Assembly (NCBI GenBank): GCA_031277045.1
Contig: JAISLX010000050.1
Coordinates: forward strand, 1 to 43,570
DNA: 43,570 nt
DNA from: Treponema sp.
GTDB lineage: Bacteria; Spirochaetota; Spirochaetia; Treponematales; Breznakiellaceae
Direction: 5' to 3'
Under the pieces are notes generated by a model. It did not search any database. It saw only the letters and a program-made list of their open reading frames with translations, and had not been told where the DNA came from. Below, piece by piece: positions 7,778 through 16,471 of the stretch; position 1 is the first letter of the stretch, and every line of letters starts with the position of its first letter. A program made the translations under genes and the position numbers.

Positions 7778-9556
7778 TTACCGCGGGCGGGGAAAAGCCG
7801 GGGGGCGGACTGCCAGGACCTGGTCAATGGCGCCTGCAGCGTAGTCCCTGGTTCGTTCGATGATTCCCGCGTCCCCCCGTTCCGGTTCTTTCCGCCTCAG
7901 CGCCGCGGCCAGGGGGAGGAGGGTGGCGAGAATCTGGCGGTCTTCGTATCCAAGGCCCGCCAGACAGGCCCCGGCGGAACTTCCGCGGACCTCCAGACCC
8001 CGGATCTGTTCCCGGTAGCGGACGAGGAATTCCCGGGCCGGTAAAACCGCCGCGTCGTCATCGCCACGAATGGCGCTGCCTTTTCTAACAAGGCCGCCGG
8101 TTTGTTCGGCGCGATCCGGGCCGGCGGCGTTCCGGGGAAGCCGGACTATCCTCGCTCCGGCGATGGGAGCGCCAAGACCGGCGGCGGGAAGCAGACGGGC
8201 CTCCATCCGTTCCCCCAGCGTTTCCAGAAATTTCCGGTAACGGGTAAGGGTTTCCGTCTCGTAGTACCATGTTCCGGCGGCGGAGATCCTCTTTTCCAGC
8301 GGAGCACGGTAGAGGAACCGCGAAAAGAGGGCTTCCAGGGGTTCCATGCGGTTCTGGCGGGATTCGAAATAAGGAAATATATAGGTTCCCCGGGCGTAGG
8401 TTTTCCCCAGGGGGTATGAAAAATCCGCGCCGTACAGCTCAATCTCGGCGGCCCCCAAAGTCTCCGCCAGCGAAACCGCCGCGTGGGTAACGTTGCCCCC
8501 GGAGCCGTCGATGCGCGGAAAAGGCCGCCACCGGGCGGCGATATAGGCGCTTAGGGGGTGGCCGGCGGAAAAAAAGACCGGCCGCGCCGTCAGGGAGGCC
8601 AGGGAGGGCGGGCTTGCCAGGTCCAGGAACAGGGGAATACGGGACAAGACGGCGCCGGACGAATTCGGGGGGGGGATAAAGTGGCGGTAGCCGATGTGCT
8701 GGCAGTCGATGGAGATAACCGCGTCCGGTTCCAGGCCTCCGCTTAAAAGGGCAGGAAGGCTGGTATCGGTGGCGATAAGGAAGGGCGCCCCCGCTTTTCC
8801 CCTGTTTTCCGCGATACGGGGAATTTGGGAATCCAGCGAGGGACCGGCCCCGCAGACCACGGCCCGGCGTATCCGGGGCGGCGGCGCGCTGTTTTCCGCC
8901 CTCAGCAGGTTACGCAGGGTGTTTTTGAACATCCTCATTCCAAAGTGGGCCTGAACGGAGTAGTCCGCCGTGATCCGGCCTATGGCGGCACGGATGTCAT
9001 TCGCCGCCTCGTCAAATTCGGCAGTTTCCACCCTGGGCCGCAGGGGCAGGGTTCTGATGGCCCGTGAAAGGGCCGGGAGGTAGAGTTCCGGAATCAGATG
9101 TTCCAGAGTTCCGGGCAGGGGGTCCACGAGCAGCCACACCCGCCTGTCCGCTATCACGCCGCGCAGGTCCCGCAGGCCAAGGAGTTCCGCGAAACCCCGG
9201 AGTCCGAATTCAACAATGATGATCCGGTCCGTCTCCGGCCGTTTCAGGGCCGCCTCCACATGGTAGCCGGCCCCCAGCCCAAGAAAGATGAGGAAATCTT
9301 CCCCGTCCAGCGTGGAGATAAGCCGTTCTCCCTCGCGCCGGGGATCAACCAGGGAGTGCAGGGGCCGGTCCGCTCCCCGCGCCGCGCCGGTTAGCGCGGG
9401 AACCGGATCGCCGTTCCGGGCTTCCAGGAACCGGTAGTGGACAGGGGCGGAAAAATCGGGCCGCTGCGCGGAGAGGCGCTCCGCCAGTTCCCGATCCCGG
9501 AGGCGCAGGATGCCGATGTTCCCCTCAAAAATGGATTGGGGATCGGTCCTTGTCAT
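7778..9556 (-). CDS. DUF115/Maf-type motility-associated protein (second of pair)
   Basis: 592 residues, ATG at 9556 overlapping the stop of the preceding gene (ATGA). The central region has the DUF115 (MptE-like, Maf_flag10) signature: VVCGAGPSLDSQIPRI, then a Rossmann-like core with FLIATDTSLPALLSGG and PDAVISIDCQ, and ELYGADFSYPLGKTYARG. Family knowledge: Maf proteins transfer nonulosonic (sialic-acid-like) sugars to flagellins in Campylobacter and relatives, and DUF115 proteins accompany flagellar or glycan genes in spirochaetes. Role as flagellin or surface glycosyltransferase is therefore inferred. N-terminal residues 1-200 form a second Rossmann-like domain (FLGLGAGYHVEAAL). No membrane segment. 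Last gene of a four-gene operon. Confidence 0.82.
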   Translation of the reverse strand: MTRTDPQSIFEGNIGILRLRDRELAERLSAQRPDFSAPVHYRFLEARNGDPVPALTGAARGADRPLHSLVDPRREGERLISTLDGEDFLIFLGLGAGYHVEAALKRPETDRIIIVEFGLRGFAELLGLRDLRGVIADRRVWLLVDPLPGTLEHLIPELYLPALSRAIRTLPLRPRVETAEFDEAANDIRAAIGRITADYSVQAHFGMRMFKNTLRNLLRAENSAPPPRIRRAVVCGAGPSLDSQIPRIAENRGKAGAPFLIATDTSLPALLSGGLEPDAVISIDCQHIGYRHFIPPPNSSGAVLSRIPLFLDLASPPSLASLTARPVFFSAGHPLSAYIAARWRPFPRIDGSGGNVTHAAVSLAETLGAAEIELYGADFSYPLGKTYARGTYIFPYFESRQNRMEPLEALFSRFLYRAPLEKRISAAGTWYYETETLTRYRKFLETLGERMEARLLPAAGLGAPIAGARIVRLPRNAAGPDRAEQTGGLVRKGSAIRGDDDAAVLPAREFLVRYREQIRGLEVRGSSAGACLAGLGYEDRQILATLLPLAAALRRKEPERGDAGIIERTRDYAAGAIDQVLAVRPPAFPRPR

Positions 9557-11085
9557 GGGTTTCCAGCCGGCAGGTAGGGCCGCGCCAGGGATTCCATTTC
9601 GGCCCGGAGTTCGCCGGCTCCGGGAACGGGTTTGCCGGGGAGGATCAGGGGGGCCAGTTCCCCCGTGATGGTTTCCCGGCTGCCGCTGTTCTCAAGAGCG
9701 GCCCCAAGAATTTCCAGCGCGCGGGACACGGCATCCGTCTTTTCGCGCCTTTCGCGCGGCGGCGCCCAGGCAAAGTCCGGCCCTCCCTCCGCCGGGGCAG
9801 CCGGGCCCCCGCGGGAGTCGGGAACGGCCGGATCGCGCAGACGGGGGAGGCCCGCGAAGAGGGGGTTGTTGGTTCCCAGGGTGTAGAGTCTGCCGCCGTA
9901 GGAGCCGAGCCGGGAGGCGAACCATTCGGCGTAAATCCGGTAGCTTCCCCCCTCCCGCGCAGCCATCCGGCGGAAAAAGCTCTGGCTGTACTCGCTCCGA
10001 AACCGGGAGGCCCCTTCCCGCCAAAGCCGGTCGAAGCCGTAGGGCCGCGCGTGGGTTCTGATATCCCGGCTGTCCAGGTCCATTCCGGCGATTATGATTT
10101 TTCCCCGGCCCAGGGCCAGGGCCAAATCCAGGGCGGTGGCGGTAACGGTTCCCCGCTGGGGCAGGGCCAGGTGGGGGATGCCCAGGCCCCGCAGAACAAG
10201 GGTCTGCCAGAGGCTGCCGTCGGCGATGCCCAGCGCCGGAAGACCGCCGCATTGGGACGGGAGGCTGGCGGTAAACCCAACGGCAAGACTGAAAGCCCCT
10301 CTGTTGGCCGCTTTCCGGGCCGGTCCGCTTGTTCGGAACAGTTCGTAGAGGTGGAGCGGGGCCCAGCCGCCGCCATCGGTACTTAGGACAAGGTTCGGGA
10401 CGATTCCCCTGTGGAGCAGGGCCATAACGGAGGATGAGGCGGCAATAATGAAGTGGTTTTGCCCTTCCGCCAGCTTTTTGATAAAGGGAAGGCTTTCCTC
10501 AAGGGAGGGACCCGATCCGGTAACCAGGATAGGGGCGTCCGTTTTCCGGAAATCCCGGACCAGCGGGGAACGGCAAAGGACGCGCAGGTTTTTGAGGAAG
10601 TTGCGGAACCACCGGCGTCCAAAGGCGTGGAGGGTGCGGCGTTCCGCGTCAAAGCGCCTGATGGCGGCGGCGGCGGCGGAGAGGAGCTTTACGCAGGAAT
10701 CCCCGTAAAAATCCAGGCTGGGCCGCCATTCAATTATTTTTATTGATTGCGGGCCAAAATCTGGGCCAAAGTTCCTGTCCCTGGTCAGTTCCTCCAGTTC
10801 CCGCGCCAAAAAATCTTCCGCCGGAAGCCCGCAGGCAGGGTTCCAGTACACCGTATTTGCCCCGGACCGGCCTGCGCTGTCCCGGCAAACGCGGTTTGCG
10901 CTGTCCCCGGACACGTGGAGGACGATAATACGGGCGCCAGGGAAGCGCCGTGATAAAACAGGGATCATGTAGCCCAGACCGGGTTCTATCAGAACAAAAC
11001 AGCGGATTGCCGGGGAAATAGAGAGGGCGTCCAGGTACCGTTCGGCCTCCCCCTGGGGATTGTACCGGGAATGGAGGGCGGTCAT
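9553..11085 (-). CDS. DUF115/Maf-type motility-associated protein (first of pair)
   Basis: 510 residues, ATG at 11085 overlapping the upstream stop (TAATG). It is a paralogue of the next gene. The same DUF115 core is visible: ILVTGSGPSLEESLPFIKKL, IIAASSSVMALLHRG, PNLVLSTDGG and IIIAGMDLDSRDIRTHARPY. The N-terminus (VLIEPGLGYMIPVLSRRFPG) mirrors the other protein's FLGLGAGYHVEAAL, so both share a two-domain plan. A pair of coupled DUF115 genes suggests a heteromeric complex or two transfer steps; this is inference. Soluble, cytoplasmic. Confidence 0.8.
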   Translation of the reverse strand: MTALHSRYNPQGEAERYLDALSISPAIRCFVLIEPGLGYMIPVLSRRFPGARIIVLHVSGDSANRVCRDSAGRSGANTVYWNPACGLPAEDFLARELEELTRDRNFGPDFGPQSIKIIEWRPSLDFYGDSCVKLLSAAAAAIRRFDAERRTLHAFGRRWFRNFLKNLRVLCRSPLVRDFRKTDAPILVTGSGPSLEESLPFIKKLAEGQNHFIIAASSSVMALLHRGIVPNLVLSTDGGGWAPLHLYELFRTSGPARKAANRGAFSLAVGFTASLPSQCGGLPALGIADGSLWQTLVLRGLGIPHLALPQRGTVTATALDLALALGRGKIIIAGMDLDSRDIRTHARPYGFDRLWREGASRFRSEYSQSFFRRMAAREGGSYRIYAEWFASRLGSYGGRLYTLGTNNPLFAGLPRLRDPAVPDSRGGPAAPAEGGPDFAWAPPRERREKTDAVSRALEILGAALENSGSRETITGELAPLILPGKPVPGAGELRAEMESLARPYLPAGNP

Positions 11086-11474
11086 TACAGAAAAGGCCGG
11101 ATATACTCCACCACGATGTTCGCGTTACTCGCCTGAAACACCAGCGGAACTTCCGTTGCCATGCTTTTGGAAAGGCGGTGGGCCAGGAGTTCCCGGTCAA
11201 TTAAATTTGAAAAAAGCACCAGAGCATGACGGGGTGAAAGGGGAACCGCGCTGCCAAAGGCGGCGACTATGCGGTTTACCTGTCCGTAAAACGATTCGCC
11301 TTCTTTTTTCTCATCGTAATTCGGCGGGTACGCAAGGACAATGCCGTGAACCGACGTATACGTGTCGCAGTACTTGAGTATCTCGTTTCGCAGTTCCCCG
11401 GGAATTGTGCGGACCGGGGCGCGGCGGGCCCCGCCGTCTTTTACTGTGCCGGCGGCTTTGTCCAAAAGCCCCAT
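11085..11474 (-). CDS. Hypothetical 129-residue protein of the Maf operon
   Basis: 129 residues, ATG at 11474 immediately after the TAA of the upstream gene, with its own TAA overlapping the next start, so the three cistrons are translationally coupled. I do not recognise a named family. The N-terminal 20 residues are basic and likely disordered; residues about 25-125 look like a compact alpha/beta domain (ELRNEILKYCDTY, HALVLFSNLIDRELLAHRLS, VPLVFQASNANIVVEYI). Position between an acidic repeat protein and two DUF115 proteins points to a shared flagellar or surface function, but this is guilt by association only. Confidence 0.78.
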   Translation of the reverse strand: MGLLDKAAGTVKDGGARRAPVRTIPGELRNEILKYCDTYTSVHGIVLAYPPNYDEKKEGESFYGQVNRIVAAFGSAVPLSPRHALVLFSNLIDRELLAHRLSKSMATEVPLVFQASNANIVVEYIRPFL

Positions 11475-13742
11475 TTAGGCCAGCCCCAGATCCTTGAACA
11501 GCTTTTTGTAGGTATCAAAGTACGCGGACTGGGCGAATTCCTCGATTTTTTCATCCGGCAGGGATTCCAGCAGTTGATCCATGTACGAGAGGACCTGCAT
11601 CAATTCTTTTTTGAAGTTTCCCGAAACACCCGGCAGTTCCGGTTCCGCAGCCGCTTTGACCGCCGCGCCCTTGTTCTCTTCCCGCAGCATGTCCTCGGGG
11701 ATCTCGTCCAAGGTATCAAGCCCGGCGCCGCCAAAATCCGTCTCCGTCTCATCGTCAAGTTCCTTGACAAGGAAACCTTCCGGAATAATCTGCTCCAGGT
11801 CCTCCCCCCGGGAGTCGACTGTCCGCGCGGCGGGCGTTTCCCCGGCGCTTTCTTCCGTCAGGGAGATTTCCCCCGCGTCCTCGATTAGGGCCGGAACCTC
11901 CGGTTCTTCCCCGGTTATTGCCGGATATTCCGTGCTCTCCAGCGATTCCTCCAGGGGTTCAAGCGGCTCTTCCAGCGGCTCAGGCGGTTCCTTCAGAATT
12001 TCCAGCGGTTCTTCCAGAGATTCAAGTGGCTCTTCCAGAATTTCCAGCGGTTCTTCCAGGGATTCAAGCGGTTCCTCCAGAATTTCAAGCGGCTCTTCCA
12101 GGGATTCAGGCAACTCTTCCAGGAGTTCAGGCGGTTCCTCCAGGGATTCAAATGGTTCTTCCAGGGATTCAAGCGGCTCTTCCAGGGATTCAGGCAGCTC
12201 TTCCAGAATTTCCAGCGGCGCCTCAGCGGAAACAAGGCCGTTCTCAAGATTGGCCGGCCCCGGTTCTACCGGCGGATTTTCCTGAATCGCTGCCCCAAGA
12301 TCCGGCTCATCGATTACGGCGCCGCTCAGGTCAAGGACATCTTCCTCAAAATCCTCTATGCTGCTCCCCTTCGGGGATTCCCGCTCCGCGGGGTTCTCCT
12401 CCACGGGAAGATCGATGGAAATATCGGGAAGGTCGAAGTCCCCGCCCGTTTCAATGTTTTCCTCCGTAATCATGTCCGGGCTCAAGGAAAGCAGGTTTTC
12501 CGCGTCGTCCGGGGATATTCCGGGAAGCTCCTGTTCCTCCGCGGCGCTTTCGGCGGTGATGTCCGCGTCGGTACGATCCGCGTAGGAATCCCCAGCTTCG
12601 TCGGGTTCCTCAACCAGGCTAAGTTCCTCTTCCGCCTCATCCGCCGCCGGAAGATCGTTCTGCGCCAAGTCCCCGGAAAAATCGAAGAGCGGGTCCCCGC
12701 CGTCCGGAATTTTTTCGTCCTGACGATTTTCTTCCGGAAAGCTTTCATTCTGAAAATTTTCGAAGGGAACATCACCGGAGGGAATTTCGTCCGGGGAAAA
12801 TTCGGCGGGAAGGCTGAATTCCCCGGTAAAGCCGGTATCCGCGCTTGGGGTGGTATCCGCTTCGGGGGAAAATTCCCCGGGGGCAGCGGGGCTGTTCTCC
12901 CCGGAAAAATCCGGGGGGTTTGTTTTTGCGGCGTCCGCCCCGGGTTCCCCGGTAAAGTCCGCCGTGCCGATAATGTTGTTTAGTTCGTCTCCGGTAAGGG
13001 CTATTTTGTCGTCGCCGGCGGCGTCAAAAAACCCCCGGGATTCGTCGTGGTCCGCGTTAAAACCGCCCCGGCTTATTGCAAATTCCTGTTTAAGGGCGTT
13101 TAACTCCTGGCGAATAGACGCCAGTTCCCCGGCGATTTTCATAAGGAGCTGGGTGGACATGTCGATTCCCGCGGAAGATACCGGTCCGGTTTGGGCCGGT
13201 TCCTCAAGTTCCGCCAGGTCCTGGTCGCCGGATATTTCTTCCGCCACATCCAGCAGATCCCCCAGAGCTATGTCGGTAAATTCCTCGCTGTCCCCGGAGG
13301 CATGTTCCGCCGGCGTATCGCCGTCAATCGAAGCGTCCGCCTTGTCAATTGACGGGAGCGTATCGTCCTCTCTGCCTAAAACATCCTCTGCCGCGGTGTC
13401 CGTGCCCTCCGGCCCTTCCACGGCCATATCAAAATCGTCAAAGTTAAAATCAGCTTCCGGAAGTGAAAAATCCTCGCTGTCCGCGCCGTCCAAAAAATCG
13501 GGCAGAGTGTCCAGATCGGCCAGGGATAGCTCGGCGAATGTTTCCGCGCCGCCAGAATCAAGAATCCGGGGTTCGCTTTTTACCCGTACCCCGGCCGGGG
13601 ATAGCCCTGCGGGTGGTTCCGCGCCGCCAGAATCAAGAATCCGGGGTTCGCTTTTTACCCATACCCCGTATTCATCCAATTCTTCGGCCGAACCTATGGT
13701 CCCCCGGTCCTGATATATTGACGGTCTAGTTTTACTTGCCAT
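11475..13742 (-). CDS. Large acidic repeat protein heading the Maf operon
   Basis: 755 residues from ATG 13742 (GGGAGA 4 bases upstream). Extremely acidic and mostly low-complexity, rich in Glu, Asp, Pro and Ser. Parts seen: residues 1-60 with a duplicated VKSEPRILDSGGAE; residues about 185-225 a probable coiled coil (QLLMKIAGELASIRQELNAL); residues about 510-600 a run of 7-residue units of the form xLEEPxE; and a folded C-terminal segment of about 50 residues (FKKELMQVLSYMDQLLESLP, then FDTYKKLFKDLGLA). No signal peptide or membrane segment. Function unknown; the tail may be a conserved docking domain and the acidic part a flexible scaffold. First gene of the operon and therefore under the C-tract promoter. 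Confidence 0.85.
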   Translation of the reverse strand: MASKTRPSIYQDRGTIGSAEELDEYGVWVKSEPRILDSGGAEPPAGLSPAGVRVKSEPRILDSGGAETFAELSLADLDTLPDFLDGADSEDFSLPEADFNFDDFDMAVEGPEGTDTAAEDVLGREDDTLPSIDKADASIDGDTPAEHASGDSEEFTDIALGDLLDVAEEISGDQDLAELEEPAQTGPVSSAGIDMSTQLLMKIAGELASIRQELNALKQEFAISRGGFNADHDESRGFFDAAGDDKIALTGDELNNIIGTADFTGEPGADAAKTNPPDFSGENSPAAPGEFSPEADTTPSADTGFTGEFSLPAEFSPDEIPSGDVPFENFQNESFPEENRQDEKIPDGGDPLFDFSGDLAQNDLPAADEAEEELSLVEEPDEAGDSYADRTDADITAESAAEEQELPGISPDDAENLLSLSPDMITEENIETGGDFDLPDISIDLPVEENPAERESPKGSSIEDFEEDVLDLSGAVIDEPDLGAAIQENPPVEPGPANLENGLVSAEAPLEILEELPESLEEPLESLEEPFESLEEPPELLEELPESLEEPLEILEEPLESLEEPLEILEEPLESLEEPLEILKEPPEPLEEPLEPLEESLESTEYPAITGEEPEVPALIEDAGEISLTEESAGETPAARTVDSRGEDLEQIIPEGFLVKELDDETETDFGGAGLDTLDEIPEDMLREENKGAAVKAAAEPELPGVSGNFKKELMQVLSYMDQLLESLPDEKIEEFAQSAYFDTYKKLFKDLGLA
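11938..12215 (-). repeat. 21-bp minisatellite encoding xLEEPxE heptads
   Basis: About 13 consecutive 21-base units on the minus strand encode SLEEPLE, ILEEPLE, LLEELPE and similar. The array is in frame, so copy-number change would keep the frame. The antisense strand gives a Ser/Gly-rich shadow frame. Confidence 0.85.
13542..13668 (-). repeat. 52-bp direct repeat near the N-terminus of the acidic protein
   Basis: Copies at 13542-13593 and 13617-13668 differ at one base and are offset by 75 bases (25 codons), duplicating the VKSEPRILDSGGAE segment. This looks like a recent in-frame duplication. Confidence 0.9.
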
Positions 13743-13854
13743 GTATCTCCCCCGGCGAGCTTTCAAGAGAGGCAATAATACCGGACACGCCCGCCCGGCT
13801 TTATGATTCCCCCCTATACCTATCGACCTTTGTCATCGATATTTGTAGTAAAAA

Positions 13855-13883
13855 ATGGTAGCCTAGGGGGGGGGTCCTGTCAA
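13855..13883 (-). promoter_or_regulatory. Candidate phase-variable promoter of the acidic protein/Maf operon
   Basis: On the minus strand TTGACA (13883-13878), exactly 17 bases, TACCAT (13860-13855). The spacer contains nine consecutive C (13874-13866). Slippage would change the -35/-10 distance. The predicted leader to the ATG at 13742 is about 105 bases. Confidence 0.55.
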
Positions 13884-13924
13884 TGTAACTTAAGAAGCTC
13901 TGTTCCAAGGCCGTAAATGAGAGA

Positions 13925-14470
13925 ATGAGAGCGGTAAAGTACTGTGTGGTCCTGTGGATTCTTGTGACTGTCTACGTGGTGGTGAGCCTTATCGCGGGGG
14001 AAAGGGGAATCGCGGCTTACAACGACCTTTTGGAAGAACAAAAAAGACAGGAAACAAACATGAAGGAACTTGAGCGGATCAACATGGAACTGGAAAATAC
14101 AAAAAACGCCCTGTTGTACGACCGCGATACGATCCTTGTGTATGCCAGAGACCTGGGCTATGGGGAAAAAGACGAAAAATTTGTCCGCATTGTGGGTCTG
14201 GATCACAGCCGGAAGGTTTCGCTTTTCCCCGGAGAAGTCGTGGCGGCAGGAAAACGCCGGTACATGAACAATATGAATATCGGAATTATTTCGATTTTCG
14301 CCGCGCTGGCGGTTTTTATCGCTTTTCTGGTTCAGGATATACTGGATCTGAATTTAAGCACGGAGCGGAGGGTTCCGCGCCAAAATCCCGCCGGGGTTCG
14401 GGGCGTTCCCGTTCGTCCGTTCAGGAGGGTTCCGCGCCCCTTTCCTTCCCAGCCGCTGCCGCCGGATTGA
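13925..14470 (+). CDS. DivIC/FtsB-like septum formation protein
   Basis: 181 residues. It has a short cytoplasmic start, a membrane helix (residues about 5-24), a coiled coil (YNDLLEEQKRQETNMKELER and on to about residue 65) and the globular segment RDTILVYARDLGYGEKDEKF that resembles the DivIC/FtsB family after its coiled coil. Family role: divisome component linking FtsL and FtsQ at the septum. Unusual here is a second hydrophobic helix (residues about 118-138, NIGIISIFAALAVFIAFLVQ) and a Pro/Arg-rich tail, so both ends may be cytoplasmic. Ribosome-binding site is weak. It is divergent from the acidic-protein operon. Family assignment is moderate. Confidence 0.75.
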   Translation: MRAVKYCVVLWILVTVYVVVSLIAGERGIAAYNDLLEEQKRQETNMKELERINMELENTKNALLYDRDTILVYARDLGYGEKDEKFVRIVGLDHSRKVSLFPGEVVAAGKRRYMNNMNIGIISIFAALAVFIAFLVQDILDLNLSTERRVPRQNPAGVRGVPVRPFRRVPRPFPSQPLPPD

Positions 14471-14545
14471 CACGGGAACGGCGCGTACAGCAAAAACCGG
14501 TTAAGAACCGCGAAGCCCCGCCTCGCGGAAGCTTATCCCCGGACG

Positions 14546-15001
14546 TTAAAGGCGGCGGAATTCGCGCGCCACATCGCGGTTTATGTCCCGTTCCCGAATA
14601 TCGGCCCGTTTGTCGTAGAGTTTTTTCCCTTTACACAGCCCCAGTTCCACTTTTACCCGGCTTTTTTTGAAATAAAAGGAAAGGGGTACCAGCGTGTAAC
14701 CCCGCTCCTCCACTTTCCGGCGCAGTCGTTTTATTTCGTCCCGGTGGAGGAGCAGCCGTTTTTTGCGGTCGGGATCGTGATTGAAGATCGATGAAAACGG
14801 GTTTTCCGCCACCCGGAGGGACCGGAGCCACACCTGGTTTCCCTCGATCTCCGCCCAGGAATCGGGAAACGAGATTTTGCCGTCCCGGAAGGACTTTACT
14901 TCCGTTCCCTCTAACTCAATGCCGCATTCCAGGCTGTCTTCCACGGCGTAGTCGTGGCGGGCGCGGCGGTTTACGGCAATGATCTTGACCCCTTCGCTCA
15001 T
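14546..15001 (-). CDS. smpB: SsrA-binding protein SmpB
   Basis: 151 residues. The start at 15001 overlaps the stop of the upstream gene (ATGA). Visible family motifs: IIAVNRRARHDY at the N-terminus, GIELEGTEVKSFRDGKISF (oligonucleotide-binding core), DPDRKKRLLLHRDEI, the FKKSRVKVELGLCKGKKLYD strand pair and a basic tail beginning DKRADIRERD. It binds tmRNA and brings it to stalled ribosomes for trans-translation. The tmRNA gene itself was not found in this window. Confidence 0.96.
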   Translation of the reverse strand: MSEGVKIIAVNRRARHDYAVEDSLECGIELEGTEVKSFRDGKISFPDSWAEIEGNQVWLRSLRVAENPFSSIFNHDPDRKKRLLLHRDEIKRLRRKVEERGYTLVPLSFYFKKSRVKVELGLCKGKKLYDKRADIRERDINRDVAREFRRL

Positions 15002-16431
15002 AGCGGTTCCGCAGGGACGATAACGGGCCGGAAGCCCACAAAAGCCGAACACAGGTCCGGGGGCAGGGAACCCCGCGAACCGGGACGGTGGGCGCCCCGG
15101 AGCAGCCGTTCCGGGGAGGAAATCTGTTCAACGGCCCGCCGGTCCGCGGGGAAGCGGCGCAGCGGCGCGTAGGGATCATCACACCATTCCCACAGGCCGG
15201 AGGCCGCGGAATCTGACGCGGCAAGGGTATCCCACTCATCTTCCCGGGGCAGCCGGATTTCCCAGCCGTCGAAGACCGGAGGCAGCCGCCCGCCAAGCCA
15301 TTGGCAGAAAGCCCTGGCGGCGTACCAGGAAACGCCGGTCCGCGCTGCGTTTTCCCCCTCTTGGCCGGCCAGATAATCGCTGTTTACAAGATTCTGCTCC
15401 CGCAGGGTTTCAAGGTTTTCCGGATTCCATTCGGGCCGGGCTTTTAGGAAAGAATCCCACGCGCCGGCGTGAACGGGGTTTTCGGCGTAGTAGAAAATCC
15501 CCTCGTCCCCGGAGGACATCCGGAAGCGGATCCCCTCGATTTCCGCCGGGGTTTTTCCGCTTGACGGGAGGCCGCCGCGGGGGACCGTGGTTTTTACTAG
15601 GGCCAATTCCCCTGCCGCCGTCCGCCCAGCGCTTTGCGCCCATGCGGAATCCCGGACCAGGACCGCCGGTTCGGGGGGAAGGAGTTCCCCAAGCCAGGCC
15701 GCGGCCCCCGGGGCGGAGGACAGCCAGCGGGCGATGTCCCCGGCGGACCGGCTAAGGCTGAGGGCCGAGGGAGCAAAACCCCCGTTGTCCAGTAGCAGCT
15801 TGGCCCGTCCCAGGTCCCGCAGCGAAGCCTGGGACACCGCGAAACGGGCCGCCGCCCGGATAAGTTCTGCCGCCGCCGTTTGTCCGTCTTCGTCCAGCAG
15901 GGGCCCCGCCCGGTAAACACCCTCGGAAAGGCTCAGCGGTACCTGATAGCTTGCCGTGGCTTCCCCGGTAAAGGACCATGCCGCGTAATCTGCGGCGGCG
16001 GCGGCCAGGACGGAAACGGGGTCCTCCGTAACGAGTTCCTCGTTTATCCCCAGGCGCTGGGGAAAAAACAACGAAAAAACGGCCCGGCCCGGGACTTCCA
16101 GATCAAGGCGCCGGGACTCAAAACCGGGCAGGACGAGTTCGACAGTGTGGGGGCCCCGCTCCAGAAACAATTCCTCCGGCGACGCCCCCAGGGTTACCCC
16201 GTCAACGCGGATTGCCGCGCCCTTAGGCCTGGTGGTGAACGACACCACGCTGCCGGGACGGGACAAGCCGGGAAAGAGGCAGAGAAAAAACAGAATTACC
16301 AGGATAACCAGGCCGTAGACAACGCTCAGATAAACACCGGGCCGTATACCCAAAACGGACGACAGACGGACCTGATCCTCGGCGGATTCTTCCGGTTTTA
16401 CGGTTTCCGGCCTTTTACGCATGGGCCGCAT
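14998..16431 (-). CDS. Membrane-anchored PEGA/SUMF1-like domain protein
   Basis: 477 residues from ATG 16431 (GAGG 9 bases upstream; ATG 16422 also possible). An N-terminal cytoplasmic stretch is followed by one membrane helix (residues about 33-54). A PEGA domain comes next (VSFTTRPKGAAIRVDGVTLG and ERGPHTVELVLPGFESRRLD). After a long alpha-helical region, the C-terminal part from about residue 290 resembles the formylglycine-generating-enzyme/SUMF1 fold (GVSWYAARAFCQWLGGRLPP, RLPREDEWDTLAA, FVGFRPV). SUMF1-like folds are often non-catalytic binding modules in spirochaetes. The protein should face the periplasm. It is coupled to smpB downstream. Confidence 0.8.
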   Translation of the reverse strand: MRPMRKRPETVKPEESAEDQVRLSSVLGIRPGVYLSVVYGLVILVILFFLCLFPGLSRPGSVVSFTTRPKGAAIRVDGVTLGASPEELFLERGPHTVELVLPGFESRRLDLEVPGRAVFSLFFPQRLGINEELVTEDPVSVLAAAAADYAAWSFTGEATASYQVPLSLSEGVYRAGPLLDEDGQTAAAELIRAAARFAVSQASLRDLGRAKLLLDNGGFAPSALSLSRSAGDIARWLSSAPGAAAWLGELLPPEPAVLVRDSAWAQSAGRTAAGELALVKTTVPRGGLPSSGKTPAEIEGIRFRMSSGDEGIFYYAENPVHAGAWDSFLKARPEWNPENLETLREQNLVNSDYLAGQEGENAARTGVSWYAARAFCQWLGGRLPPVFDGWEIRLPREDEWDTLAASDSAASGLWEWCDDPYAPLRRFPADRRAVEQISSPERLLRGAHRPGSRGSLPPDLCSAFVGFRPVIVPAEPL

Positions 16432-16471
16432 TATAGGGTTCCTCTTCCTGCCTTGTCAACGAAGGCGCTTC

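Noticed and set aside
11938..12215. Regular 21-bp units considered as a CRISPR-like array
   Set aside because: Units are contiguous without spacers, in frame and coding.
12850..13713. Ser/Pro-rich 287-codon frame on the plus strand
   Set aside because: It is antisense to the acidic repeat protein; its Ser-rich composition simply mirrors Glu/Asp codons.
14507..14527. CCGCG/CGCGG stem between the DivIC-like gene and smpB
   Set aside because: Short stem, large loop and no T-run; not supported as a terminator.
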